A stretch of DNA of 64,000 nucleotides from Asterias amurensis (Eukaryota; Echinodermata; Asteroidea; Forcipulatida; Asteriidae). The notes below the pieces were generated by a model that saw only the letters and a program-made list of their open reading frames with translations, had not been told where the DNA came from and made no database searches. A program made the position numbers and the translations under genes. The stretch covers positions 2,420,501 to 2,484,500 of the forward strand of contig NC_092661.1 of NCBI RefSeq assembly GCF_032118995.1, written 5' to 3'. Numbering within the stretch: the stretch's first letter is position 1; each line of letters opens with the position of its first letter. Below, in pieces: positions 48,590-63,680 of this stretch.

Positions 48590-48985
48590 ATGAAGTGTAC
48601 ATTCATTCCAATCCTTAAGTTTACAAGAATTATACCAGGTGAAGCTACGTCGTTGGTTTTGGGAATATTGTATTTATTATAATAACTCTTTAACAAGCAA
48701 TGAATAAAAACAAGAGGGTACATTATTGGTTATTAGAAGAGCACATCCATTCCACTCCTATAGTTTTTTTTCAAGAAATATATCATAAAGGGATGGTACG
48801 TCATTGCTAATAAGAAGAGCACATTTATTCAAATTCTAGAGTCACTAAGTAACATACCATAAAAGGGGTGGTCATTTTGAGAGTACATTTTTTTCCAATT
48901 TCTAGTTTTTAGAAACACTTCATAAAGGGGTGGTACATCAAGTGTTACTGAAAGAGTACATTCCTTTCAAGCCTCTAGAACTTAT
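48590..48985. repeat. Diverged ~75-80 bp tandem repeat, about five units
   Basis: Recurring 'GAAGAGCACATCCATTCC', 'TTTCAAGAAATATATCATAA' and 'AAAGGGATGGTAC' words. Same family as 35950-36310 but older. Confidence 0.65.
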
Positions 48986-48989
48986 CAAG

Positions 48990-49440
48990 AAACGTCTTAA
49001 CGAAGAAGAACAAAAATGTTTATGTGGTAGATTACACTCGCACACCCCTTTAAAAATAACATAGCACAGTCTTTGTGTTAATACCACTGAATATGTTTGT
49101 TTTACAACACTATTTATATCCCCTTTATATTCACGATAATTATTACTTTTCAAGTGTGCACAACTATTAGCAAGTCACATTGTTTCAAATAACAAAGGAG
49201 CATTTTAAATCGAAATAGCTGTTTACCCAGTTGAGTATTCGGAATCTTTTATTTATCCACGAAGACTCAAACTTTAGGCTGACTGTGGCTGAATATATTT
49301 AAACTCAAATTTCTTTGTTTTTAAAAGTGAACAATTTGTATGTGTAATATTGAGGCTTTTCATTGACAGTGAAGACAATAAATTTATGGAAAGAAAATCC
49401 GGATTTTTTTTTTTGTTGATCTCCGAAAGGAAGCATTTTA
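48990..49440. other. No gene seen
   Basis: AT-rich spacer downstream of T3. AATAAA near 49379 could be a distal poly(A) signal. No coding recognised. Confidence 0.35.
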
Positions 49441-49449
49441 TTTATTCTC

Positions 49450-49486
49450 AACGTTTCGACTGCCGTGCTTGTGGTCTTCATTAGTA
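49450..49486 (-). other. Possible degenerate hammerhead ribozyme core
   Basis: Minus strand reads CTAATGAAGACCACAAGCAC then GGCAGTCGAAACGTTG. This is one base from the conserved CTGATGA, followed after a potential stem (GAC/GTC) by the CGAAAC core. Hammerheads of this shape sit in some Penelope-like and other retroelements. The mismatch falls in a catalytic base, so activity is unlikely. Confidence 0.3.
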
Positions 49487-49813
49487 AACGAATAACGATT
49501 TCGGATGGATTTGTTTATCACGGGCTGTTAATGACCGAACAATATTTATTGGTTGCAGCCGCGAAAACGTACCCGGGAGTTTGAGCGAGCGGCGAGCCGG
49601 GAAAATGGCGCGGCGAAATCGGTCAACCCTAGAAACGAGGTTGTGATAATTGCAATTTTTGTAACAGGAAACCAGGGGTCGATTTCACAAAGAGTAAGGA
49701 CTAGTCCTAACTTAAGACTAAAAAAAAACTTAAGGCAAGTCCTAAGTGAGAACGAGTTACTCGTCATGACTCGAGATAAGACTAGTCTTAACTCTTTGTG
49801 ACGTCAACCCCTA

Positions 49814-50011
49814 GGCCCAATTTCATAGAGCTGCTTAAGCACAAAAAGTAGCTAAGCACATCAACATTATGCTTATCAGATTAAGGTTATCAGTCAAAGT
49901 ACCATACCAAATGGACAATTTGTGACTGGTATCCTGCTCAATGCTGCTAAGCAGAAATGAAGAGTTAAGCAAAATTGTCTGCTTAAGCAGATCTATGAAA
50001 TTGTTTCCTGG
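49814..50011. mobile_element. Family-C MITE
   Basis: GCCCAATTTCATAGAGCTGC at the left, AGCAGATCTATGAAATTGTT at the right, with GCTTAAGCA-type words inside. A preceding piece (49676-49812) has its own inverted 'GGACTAGTCCTAACTTAAGA' / 'AAGACTAGTCTTAACTCTTT' pair. Confidence 0.75.
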
Positions 50012-50051
50012 CTATGTTCTCATTTAGCAGGTTCAGTTTAGTTGCATCGTT

Positions 50052-50299
50052 GGATGCTTTCGATTAGCTTCCCCGGGTCGGCCCGGTCTGCCCCGTTACG
50101 TTCGAATAGCTTTGACGTCATTCCAGGGGCTCACCCGGGTCAGCCCCAAGTGCCCTGCTTGTGGTACGGGTCACAGGGGCTGGCCCGGGGTGCATGACGT
50201 CACAACGAGAGGGCAAGTGATCGTTCGTTTAGCTCTTGTCAGGGGCTCGCCCGAGTGAGCACCACGGGGTCGACCCAGGGAAGCTAACTGAACGCACCC
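50052..50299. mobile_element. Family-D MITE
   Basis: GGATGCTTTCGATTAGCTTC at the left, GAAGCTAACTGAACGCACCC-type right end. Second copy of the GC-rich element at 26548-26798, in the opposite internal orientation. Confidence 0.75.
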
Positions 50300-50383
50300 A
50301 TTATAAAAACATGTCTAAATGAAACAAAAAATGTCTCAAAAGTGAAACTGTACCTCGCAAGCCCATAAAGAAACCTGCATGAA

Positions 50384-50768
50384 CGGCACTGGACACTATT
50401 GGTATACTCAAAATAATATTGGCATGCAAACTTATTTGGTAACGAGCAACGGAGAGCTGTTGATAGTACAAACCATTGTGAGAAACGACTCCCTCTGAAG
50501 TAACGTAGTTTTCGAGAAAGAAGTAATTTCTCACTCAAATTTTTGCAGTTGGTTTCGAGACCTCAGAATTTGATTTTGAGGTCCCGAAATCAAGCATCTG
50601 AAAGCACACAACATGTGCGACAAGGGTGTTTTTTCTTTCATGATTCTTTTGCAACTTCAATGACCAATTGAGATCAAACTCAGATGTGTTATTTTATGCA
50701 CTTGTTGGGATAAACCAAGTGGGAGTACTGGTCTTTGACAATTACCAAAGGTGTCCAGAGCCTTTCAG
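50384..50768 (+). mobile_element. Family-A MITE upstream of the orphan exon
   Basis: ACGGCACTGGACACTATTGG at the left, CAAAGGTGTCCAGAGCC then TTTCA at the right. It has lost TTAA at both ends but keeps all internal blocks. Confidence 0.75.
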
Positions 50769-50904
50769 GCACCGTCGAACTTGGGGCCTTAGCCGACCCC
50801 TTAGCCAAAGTCGTGGTTTTGAAAAGCCTAAGCTTTGAGGAAATTTTAGTTTACAACACTGGATACTAACACGGTGTACTTTGTATCTATTTTGGTCTTA
50901 ATAG

Positions 50905-51885
<981 letters not shown>

Positions 51886-51895
51886 ACATATCTTA

Positions 51896-53349
51896 GGGAC
51901 CATGGATAAACTAAGAACGCGGCCGCCCGCGGTCAGACTCGTTCTAGAACGAGTCCGTCCCAAAATTGTCACGCGCCCGTCCCAAGATGGATTAAGCACT
52001 TCACTGATTTTTAAGTTACCTCATTATCGAACTCTATTGTTGGTGCCTTTTGTGTTCAGATTACGTGGACAAGGCAGCTCGCAAGTAAGCCACGAAGGGG
52101 TGAAGGATTAGTGTTTGCGGTCTAGCTCAGGTATACACCAGACAATGGGTTGGAGATGTCCATGTACAGCCAACCCTCGAGTTTGCCAAAGCCAATACAA
52201 TAATATGCTACTGCCATAACAAGTTGAAGTGGTGACTATTATTCTTAAATTTGAAATCATCGCCAACTTATTTTGTATCTACATCTAATTATTACATTAG
52301 GACCCGTGTTTATAGAGATAATTACACTTACACGATTTGTTCATAAAGGTACCGCGAAATCATGCTGACCGGCTCGCAATCACACAAAACACAACGCAAA
52401 ATTACATCGTAGTACACAAACACACTATATCCAGCGACACACTCACACACAGTGTTTTCAATTATACCGGCCCAGTAGTCTTACTACTTTACGTGCAACG
52501 AACTATAATGCAAGAAACATTGAACGCTAGAGGGCTTTTCTAAACAATGTGATAGCGGGAGAGCCGCCCTCCGTTGGAAAAATTGCGCAACAGTTTACGA
52601 AATTAGTTACAACCGCCTTGAGATAAAGACTTTCGGGAGAATCTGGTGTCCGAAAATTGCAATACTAACCAGCGTACAACATTGGCGCCGTTGCTGGTAC
52701 CTTGCGAATGTCAACAACGTGGTGAATTTTCAGCAGTTCCTTGGGAATATTTAGCGTGTTTAAGAAAAACTACATAACGTGTTGGCTTCATTGTTCAAAC
52801 ATGAAACATTTTGGATACCTTGGATGTACAAAAAAGGGTATAGTTTTACTGTTTAATGTAAGATGTTTTTCCTATTGATTTTGTTTTATTCTGTTGTATT
52901 TTGGGGGATTATTTTGCATGGCGGTCGTGCAAAGACGCAATATTTTTTATATTTTAATCTGCGGTTGTGTTTTGACTTATTGCGTGAAAAGGGCTAGGAT
53001 TAATCTTTTTGTAACTTGAAAAAAAAACTAGTCAAAATATAAACTAGACCGGAGACACAGTTATTATAATTTACATGGATCGTTGGTTGTTGTTTATTTA
53101 TTGAAACGACAGTTTACGTAAATTGCAGTGGAAACAACTTGGGTTTATATCTACCCAGATAAGCCGATTATAACTACACAGTGGTTTTCGGCCTCACCAT
53201 TGTTCCTTTGTTATACAGTGGGTCTTCCTCAAGACCCAGTGGTTGAGAAGAACGCGTTCCACTCCGTAGATTTTCTTTTGTTCAACTTGTCACGCGAAGG
53301 AACGCGTCGCGACGCGGTCGTTCCCGTGACATAGTTTATCCATGGTCCC
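51896..53349. mobile_element. PIF/Harbinger-like element just after the orphan exon
   Basis: Ends GGGACCATGGATAAACTA and TAGTTTATCCATGGTCCC are exact complements, flanked by TTA on both sides (51893-51895, 53350-53352). Removing it brings the exon stop next to the 3' block shared with T3, which confirms an insertion. The 1454-bp interior has no recognisable transposase. A perfect 20-bp palindrome GACTCGTTCTAGAACGAGTC lies at 51936-51955. Confidence 0.8.
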
Positions 53350-53352
53350 TTA

Positions 53353-53616
53353 AGAGAAACAACGACAATAGACAATCCTGGAAGAGTTTCATGCAATAAT
53401 TACATTTATAATATAACCGATATTTGTACAGGGTATAAACTGGCTTATTTTTCTTTTCTATACTTTTTACTAAATGCTTAATGTAAATGTGGTTGTAACA
53501 TTCAAACCTTTCCCCCTTTTTTTCTCGTTTTTTCTTCTTCTTATTCCAACCTATTTGTTCCCTCCAACGAGAAGTCAGATATTCCGTTTTTGTGACGTGA
53601 AAGAAAAACAATGACA
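53353..53616 (+). other. Duplicated T3-type 3' flank
   Basis: 'CAATCCTGGAAGAGTTTCAT', 'TACAGGGTATAAACTGGCTT', 'AATGTAAATGTGG' and 'GAGAAGTCAGATATTCCG' align with 48225-48450. Interrupted at 53617 by a MITE; similarity resumes at about 54105. Confidence 0.75.
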
Positions 53617-54012
53617 ATTAAAGACACTGGCCACTATTGGTAATTGTCAAATTGAAAAGACCACTCTTCTCATTTGGTGTATCTCAACATTTGCAGACAA
53701 CAACAAACCTGTGAAAATTTTAGCTCAATTGGTCGTCGAAGTTGCGAGATAACAATGAAAGAAAAAACACCCTTGTCACACGAAGTTGTGTGCTTTCAGA
53801 TGCTTGATTTCGAGACCCCAAAATCTAATTCTAAAGGTCTCGAAATCAAATTCGTGGAAAATTAATGCTTTCTCGAAAACAACGTCACTTCAGAGGTAGC
53901 TGTTTATCACAATTATTTGTACCATCAACCTCTCCTCATTACTCGTCCCAAAGTAAGGTTCTATGACAATAATTATTTTGAGTAATTACCAGTAGTGTCC
54001 GCTGCCTTTAAA
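53617..54012 (-). mobile_element. Family-A TTAA MITE (full length)
   Basis: TTAAAGACACTGGCCACTAT at the left, AGTAGTGTCCGCTGCC then TTTAA at the right. It is inserted into the duplicated T3 flank. Confidence 0.8.
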
Positions 54013-54337
54013 GTAGGATTTGAAACTTTGCATGGTGGAATGACGATATGGAAAGGTTTGCGGAAACACCAATATTACAATTATTGTCTTCACCCTCCTC
54101 CTCGGTTGCCAACATCATTGACTTGTGAGACAAACAAAGAGAAAAAAAAGGAAGAAAAAAAAAAGGATGGTGCATCAAAATTTTCCTTAAAGTCACCTGG
54201 AAATATAATTTTGTTTTCTTTCAAACATAAGAGTATATGCTTACGAACAATAAAACAATTTTTTTAGTAATTGTTTGTCACGATTTGTATGTTAAAAAAA
54301 TATAAAGTTGTTTGGGGGCTGACTCCGCCTACCCCTT

Positions 54338-54606
54338 TTGTGACGTCAATCGAGGCAGACTTTGCCTGCAATGCGTGTAGTAAACACACGTGAAAAGTAC
54401 ATGTACGTCCAAGTCGTGAGTTGGTACATTTCAAAAAGTATTTTTCTGCATTCAGCAGCAATACACCTGATCGGCATTGCCGGAAAAAACAAAAAAAAAA
54501 CATTTTTTTTGAAACGTACAAACTCACGACTTGGTCCGTACATGTACTTTGCAATTGTGTTTACTCTACGCATTACAGGCAAAGTCTGCCTCGATTGACG
54601 TCACGA
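54338..54606. mobile_element. Foldback element with ~100-bp arms
   Basis: GTGACGTCAATCGAGGCAGA at the left and TCTGCCTCGATTGACGTCAC at the right. The arms continue through 'CTTTGCCTG', 'GTAAACACA' and 'AAGTCGTGAGTTG'. The centre has an A-tract. Each end carries a CRE-like TGACGTCA. Confidence 0.75.
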
Positions 54607-54788
54607 ACAGCGCCCTCTCGGGTCGGGGTCTACTCTTAAATTTGTAAATAACATAAAAACTGATTTTTTAAAACCTTAGTTAACTGTTTATTCACATTCC
54701 ACTCATCAAAACACATATATAAGTGACAAAAGCTTTATTTTGAAAAATATCACTTCCAGGTGACTTTAATTCTGAACAGCTAATCTTC

Positions 54789-55141
54789 AAAGGCAATGGA
54801 CACTATTGGTAATTACTCAAAATATTTGTTAATATTACCATAAAAAACTACTTGGTAACGAGCAATGGAGAGCTGTTGATAGTATAAAAGTAATGTAGTT
54901 TTTGAGAAAGAACTAATTTCTCACTAAATATTTTGAGTCTGAGGTCGAAACCTCAGGTGAGGTCTCGAATTCAAGCATCTGAAAGGACAATGGTGTTTTT
55001 GCTTCCATTATTCTCTCGCAACTTCGACGATCAAATGAGTCCACATTTTCACAGGCTTGTTATTTTATGCATATTATGTTTGGATACACCAAGTGAGAAG
55101 ACTGGTTTTTGACAATTACCAAAGATGTCCAGTGCCTTTAA
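54789..55141 (+). mobile_element. Family-A MITE, diverged
   Basis: TCAAAGGCAATGGACACTAT at the left, CAAAGATGTCCAGTGCC then TTTAA at the right. The middle is shortened. Confidence 0.7.
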
Positions 55142-55389
55142 ATGAATGGTTGACTATTTGAAGAGTACATTAATTCCATTCATGTGTGCAATTATGTTTA
55201 AATGGTGACTTTTTCCTGAATGGTTCAAAGCTGAATCTTGCTAAATATCGTTCATGCAATAAAGAGTTTGGAACAAATAAAGTAGTAAAATTCAAACTAA
55301 TGGTGTTTTCTATTAAACTACTACGTAATGCTGGTTTATTTGGTGTGTCGTGGTCAACAGAATAAAAGAGGAATGGGCTCAAGCTCTTA

Positions 55390-55582
55390 ATAGCCCAATT
55401 TCATAGAACCTAGCACAAAACCTTGCTAAGCAAAGACAATCTTGCTTAGCAGAAACAGGTCACCGACACACATTTCATTTACGGTTTGTAATATTGCCTC
55501 CGGATGTCTACTAGTTCATGCTTAGCAAGGAAATTTATTGAGCAGCATTTTTTGAAAAACAGCTCTATGAAATTGTACCCTG
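55390..55582. mobile_element. Family-C MITE
   Basis: AGCCCAATTTCATAGAACCT at the left and AGCTCTATGAAATTGTACCC at the right, with TGCTAAGCA words inside. Confidence 0.65.
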
Positions 55583-55642
55583 TAGGGTCCTGGGCGATAT
55601 TTCCATCTGAACTCAAATCACATTCAAGACAAGTGAATCTTA

Positions 55643-55695
55643 CCCCCCCCCCCTTCCCCCTGCCCCCCCCCCCCTCCCCCAGTACAGGGGGGGGG
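55643..55695. repeat. C-tract / G-tract cluster
   Basis: Three C-runs of 11 or more and one G-run of about ten within 53 bases. Either strand could fold into G-quadruplex or i-motif, and the C- and G-runs could pair. The overlapping Pro/Gly-rich frames are artefacts. Confidence 0.85.
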
Positions 55696-55899
55696 GACAC
55701 ACCCGGAATCTTGGGGACAGAGTCTCCTGCCATCGGACCCCAGGTATTTCCCCAGAGATTCTGTTCCCATGTTGGAAAAATCGTCAAGGGATGAAGGAAG
55801 AGGATACAAAAGAGGGCGTTATCAGAAGTAGTTTGTACACAGTTTGCCGTATTGGGGGGGGGAGGGGTTGAATCTCTCGCGGACTGATCTCCTGCCACA

Positions 55900-57900
55900 A
55901 CGACACACAATTATGCTATTACTTCTGCATTCAAAACCGTATTTCAAGACTACACCCTCTTACGAATTGCGTCGCAACGATTAAAACACAACAAACGCCT
56001 TGGAGACAGACTAGTCTGAATTTAATCCACGAAGAAAGCGGTTTCTCACGGTGGCTTTAAAGGGAGATCTCACATATATTCGAACATTTGTTCACGTATG
56101 GTTTGTGGCCCCATAGTCACGTAAATATTAACCTTAATATTCAAGATTTTGGTCGTGTCTCGAATTACGTGAATATTATTGCGATATGGGGCAATGTTTA
56201 TGAGAATATTAAGGTTCGCTGTCCCTTTAAGACACTATGACCAACTCTTGAAAAAGGATCAGGGGTAATATCCAAACAGCAAAAGGTTGATAGATTTGAA
56301 GGCAGTGTGCCCCTTTAATCAAAAGTTTTACTTTATATTTTGTAGTTTTACTCCGAAAAAATGAGAGCAGTTTGCTTACAACAAATTCACACCCTCAGAG
56401 TTGTAGTCATGTCTCACCCCCGGTTGTTAGAGTCACTTTCACGAACAAAATCAGTCTGACCTAAAAGTTATACGAAAGGGGCGCCTTTAACTCTGGTCAG
56501 TCAACCGTCAAACGCAGCCGAGGCTCCCATCGTATCGGGGGCGTATTACACGGTCCTAGCAATAACATCGAGAAGAATGCCTTGCTATTTGTGCAGTCGT
56601 CTGAATCTTGCCTCTGGAATTTGGTTGAATTATAGCTTATTATGGTTTGAGGTTCACTACTTTTGGGGAAAGGAATTTTACCAGATATTTGTAGTTGTGG
56701 GTGTCAAAATGTAATTTCCCATTGTTATGGACAATGGAACAGCTTCGTCATACGAAAAAACTCGAATTTTTGTTAGACAGAAAGTCAACGGCTGTTTCAT
56801 CAATTAATAGCAAAATGTTGGCACGAAGGCTAACTGATTTTTAATTAGAAGCCCTCTGCGTTGGCTACCGGTGGCGCATACTCCAAAGGAGTTGAGTTTG
56901 GATAATGGAATCCCTTTGTAAAATGAACAAACTATGCGTTTTTATACTGATTAACCCTCTAGTCCCTGCACCGCCCGAGTTTGCCGAAATGATTTTTCAA
57001 GATTCTTGCAGAAAATTACTGGAATCATAGTTCAACATTTACCAAGGCTGATTATTTATAAATAAATGCACAATTTGTGACCCTTTCGGTGATATTTGTA
57101 CAAGTCCTTATGGGGGGGGGGGGGCAATAAACCCCCTCGTTAAACGCCTACGGTAGTATTTATGGCGGTTATTTTTGTATAATGATAAAATGGACACAAT
57201 AGCTTTTCAAGGCTTTTATCTGGCTCAGTGCTGATTATTTGCGAAGGCGTTAGTTTTCGACAATATCACCATAAATGATAAATACAGTTTCATTTGTGTT
57301 ACTAATGAGCGTTTTGTTGGGTAAGAGCTAAAATTATTTCACCATCATTAGCTTCGACAAGTCAACTGTGAAGGGATGATCAATAATGATCTATAAAAAA
57401 CTAGATGGATTCGCCAATGCGTAGACCAACTAATGACTATCTAGTTTTATTTGATGTTTCTTTTTATTCTACAAACAAAAGCTATAGCGAGGTTTCCTCC
57501 TACCGCATAATACAGTGTATCGCTTTAGGTGGCTGGGCGGTCCAGTGGCTAAATGGTTAATTTATTAATTTTCTCCTTAAAAAAGAAAGAATTATTGTCA
57601 TTTTCCCAAAATTTGTTTCTCTTTGATAATGTAAAAATCAATTTTAAATTGACTTTAAAAAGCAGCCATTTTTGTTTTTTAACATAAATCTTCAATGCAC
57701 GTACCACCACAAATTGACTGCCGAAAAATGACGAGCGACAATCATATACAAAATGGCTGTTCTGTACAGTGTCGATAATGTTCAATACAACAATCTACCT
57801 AATAGTACAGTACTGCGACTAAACACAAAACAGCCGTTTACCCAAATGCCCTTGGTCTTCAAGTCTCACTTGCATTATTGTGATAATGACATATCACAAT
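55900..57900. other. No gene seen
   Basis: Spacer between the orphan exon region and T5. 56056-56232 starts TTTAAAGGGAGATCTCAC and ends GTTCGCTGTCCCTTTAAG, which looks like a short TTAA MITE with AATATT-rich inverted arms. A G-run lies at 57112-57124. No coding recognised. Confidence 0.4.
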
Positions 57901-58113
57901 TGAGTCAGATTTCATACTCGGGGTGATTTCCTTTGATTGAATTTGGAGAGAGGTATTTTCCAGTTCCGTTTTGACGGATCGTCATTAGCCACTGGTCTTG
58001 TGGGAAGCGTGAATCGATAGCGTTTCCACGGGGGAATTAGCCGCCACTCCTCCCACGAACTCAAGCTGGGATTTCCGCTTCGTTTACAATACTTCATGAC
58101 CCACGACAGGAAC

Positions 58114-60643
<2,530 letters not shown>

Positions 60644-60754
60644 CACATCGTGTTTGTTCAACAACACTTTAAAGGGGTACTCTCGTCCTGATCACGGCGA
60701 GGTTGTGGCCAGTTACCTGTGCCAATTTATTGAATTTCTTATTACTTTACTACC

Positions 60755-61560
60755 CCCCCCCCCCATTTCAACTTGTATTGGTCTTTCTGCTTTCTTTTGA
60801 CAATTAAAGGGTCGATTTACTTTTTCAAAGGGTGTATGTACTTTTTTAAAGGGTTTATGCATTTTTTTTTCCAACAGGAAACACAATGCTCACGGATTTA
60901 CTTTGAGCTTGCACGGTTTTGGGATGGTGATGGTGGAGGGTTTCCCTTGGAATGTTGCTTTTTTTGTTGGTTTTGGGGCGATGGGTGAAGCAATGTCGCG
61001 AAGTTATTTTTCGTTTCAGTTTTGGCGTGTAGGGGCGTATTGGCCAGTTATGGTGTGTTATGGTATAATACCATGGCTGGTTTATGGGTTTTTGCATGCT
61101 AAAATAATTTTCATCTCACTGGGACGAAGATTGTTTTGTGACTTGTTTTGTTCATTTCTCAGGGGCTGCGGCGCCTCAGTAGATGGTATTTCGGGGGAGG
61201 CTTTCTACTGTAGTAATTGTCTTCGGACCCTGTAGGTTTGGTGTGAATCTGTGGACATTTTCAAAAAGTACCCGAATCCTTAACGGGCCTTAGTTTTATT
61301 GTGGTATGTTTTATACGGTAGTTCTTGTGTATTATATTGTTTGTGTAATTGCTTTTTACTTGCCATCTTTTGTTCAAATTTTTACTGCAATTTTAGAGTG
61401 TATTGTACATAAATGTGTACTGTTTATGATCTAGGTCTGGGAGGGCACATCTTTTTGATGACATTTTTTTTATTTTACTTTTGCCCTTCCCTGGACGGCC
61501 TGTGCTTGTTTTATTGTTTGTCCGAAGAATTAAAATAAAATAAATAAAATAAGCACAAAA
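60755..61560 (+). mobile_element. Possible retroposon tail downstream of T5
   Basis: A C-tract (60752-60764), then a run ending 'CCTGGACGGCCTGTGCTTG' and 'GAATTAAAATAAAATAAATA' (61528-61550), as in LINE-type 3' ends. The 110-codon frame inside (60903-61235) is Phe/Gly/Trp-rich and resembles nothing I recognise. Part of it may instead be T5 3' UTR. Confidence 0.25.
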
Positions 61561-61738
61561 CTTTGCTTATAGCTTTAAATGTTTTCCTTGATAAAAAAAC
61601 AGGATTACCAACCAAATTTCTATCTAACTTGAATAACACCTTGTTTGGGTATTTACAGAAATTCTTGTCTCGTCTTGCTTGTTTGAATTACAGTGTCAAC
61701 TTGTTTGTTCACACACATTAACAAAACATTTTGGGACA

Positions 61739-62111
61739 TTAAAGGAACACGTTGCCTTGGATCGGTCGAGTTGGTCTTTGAAAAGCGTTTGTAACCGTTT
61801 TTTATAAAATGCATATGGGTAGAAAGATGTTGTAAAAGTAGAATACAATGATCCACACAAACATGTCTCCTGTTACCTTGTCGACTAACACGTCGGCCAT
61901 TTATGGGGGTCAAAATTTTGACTCCCATAAATGGCCGACCATGTTAGTTCGCACAGTAGAAGGAAAACCACGCAATTTCGAGGCAAACTTGTGTGGATAA
62001 TTGTATTCTACTTTTAAAACATCTTTCCAACCATATGCATTTTATAAAAAACGGTTACAAACGCTTGTGTTTTGACCAACTCGCCCGATCCAAGGCAACG
62101 TGTTCCTTTAA
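61739..62111. mobile_element. Family-B TTAA MITE, complete palindrome
   Basis: TTAAAGGAACACGTTGCCTT to AAGGCAACGTGTTCCTTTAA with TTAA at both ends. The two arms meet at CAAAATTTTGACTCCCATAA. Confidence 0.82.
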
Positions 62112-62119
62112 TTTGTGAC

Positions 62120-62680
62120 TTCGTCTCATCCTCATTAATGTAGCCGAGTCCAGCAACATGTAATCATTGCAAATGTTGTATCATTTTTGAGAGAAACACT
62201 TCAGCTTTGCATTGATAGTATAACATAATACACAAAGAGAGTAATGAACAATAAAAAATGGTAGCCTACGGCGTAGGGTCAGGGCCCGTTTAAGGGCTCC
62301 GGAAAACTGTTGCATTATTATAGATGCTATGTTGGTGCAATGAAATGCCAATTTAGAGGTATGATTGATGAAGGAAACATAAATAAATAAAAAAAACATC
62401 AAATTTTGAGCTGTAGAATTTGGGGCTTGTGGATTTAGGCAATACTTTCATTTTTAGTACAAAACGTAGTGCAGTATCAGTTCAAGAAATAATGGAACAC
62501 AGTAGTCAACAGTAGGCTATTCAAATGAATTAATTACACAATACCAGGGATGGTCCCCGTTGCCCCCCCCCCCCCCCCCCTCCCCAATATCCACCCTTGA
62601 ACATAATTAATGACTCGACTCCCAAGAGGGTGGGAATGGTAAACGCAAACTGTATAATCGTTAATTTGGTTGTATTTAAA
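62120..62680. other. No gene seen
   Basis: AT-rich spacer with a long C-tract at 62563-62588 (more than 20 bases of C with one T). Confidence 0.45.
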
Positions 62681-63068
62681 GGGAAGGGACACGCTTGGTA
62701 ATAACCTCGAAACAAATATTAACTTTCAAACTGACTTGGTAACTAGCATTGGAGAGCTGTTGATAGTATAACGCATTGTGGGAAACGACTCCATCTAAAG
62801 TAAACAAAAAAAAACCACAAACGTTTTTTTGGAAAGAGGTAATTTCTCACTAAAATAATAAAAGATTTCTAGCTACAAGTCTTTTATTCCTATCTGAAAG
62901 CACACAAATTCGTCCAACAAAGGTGTTTTTACTTTCATCATTTTCTCGCAACTTTGATGACCGATTGAGCCCAAACTTTCACAGGCTTGTTATTTTATGC
63001 TTATGATGGGATACACTAAGTGAGAAGACTGGTCCTTGACAATTACCAAACGTGTACAGTGCATTTAA
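62681..63068 (+). mobile_element. Family-A MITE
   Basis: TTAAAGGGAAGGGACACGCT at the left, CCAAACGTGTACAGTGCATT then TAA at the right. Moderately diverged. Confidence 0.7.
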
Positions 63069-63380
63069 GTAAAATTATTTTCTTTGAGGAAAACATAAAA
63101 TTAGCTGTTGTAAATGATCTGAAATGACTCTATTATTTGTAAGTAAAGATATTTTCTTTGAATGAAGAAAAATACAAAAGAACCTTTGAGATTGCCCGCA
63201 AGGAGTATCTTTCTGCCATTAGAGAGGTTTCGCAGAGTCGCGGATACGAACACGCATACAGATATCGAACCGTACGCGTTCGCGTCAAGCGAGCTGTGTA
63301 GTTTTGTTTCGCAAAATTCTGACGAATACCCTCAACTTGAGGCTCAAGAGGGCGCTGTAAACCAAATGGCTGCACCCATA

Positions 63381-63528
63381 GACCTTTTCGCAAATACTGG
63401 GGCGCGCGCGTAAAGCTTGGAATTAGGTGCATTGTGGTCTAGCTGGTAGCAAAATTTGATTCATATCTATCCCACAATGCACCTCATTCAACAGTCTGCG
63501 CTTGCGCATTGGTATTTGCGATAAGGTC
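63381..63528. mobile_element. Family-E MITE, first of a tandem pair
   Basis: 148 bp, GACCTTTTCGCAAATACTGG to GGTATTTGCGATAAGGTC, TA on both sides. Nearly identical to 25047-25194. Confidence 0.85.
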
Positions 63529-63532
63529 TATA

Positions 63533-63680
63533 GACCTTTTCGCAAATACTGGGGCGCGCGCGTAAAGCTTGGAATGAGGTGCATTGTGGTCCAGCTGGTA
63601 TCAAAATTTGATCAATATCTATCCCACAATGCACCTCATTCAATAGTCTGCGCTTGCGCATTGGTATTTGCGATAAGGTC
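63533..63680. mobile_element. Family-E MITE, second of a tandem pair
   Basis: Same element and orientation as its neighbour, separated from it by TATA only (63529-63532). This fits insertion of one copy into the TA target duplication of the other. Confidence 0.85.

Noticed and set aside
51936-51955. Heat-shock element controlling the orphan exon
   Set aside because: GTTCTAGAAC matches the core, but it lies inside the end of an inserted transposon, downstream of the exon. Noted only as part of that element.
55479-55910. 143-codon minus-strand frame
   Set aside because: Gly/Pro runs come from the C/G tracts; the rest is family-C MITE and spacer.
60903-61235. 110-codon plus-strand frame after T5
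   Set aside because: Composition is skewed (Phe, Gly, Trp), with no known motif. It lies in likely 3' UTR or retroposon tail.
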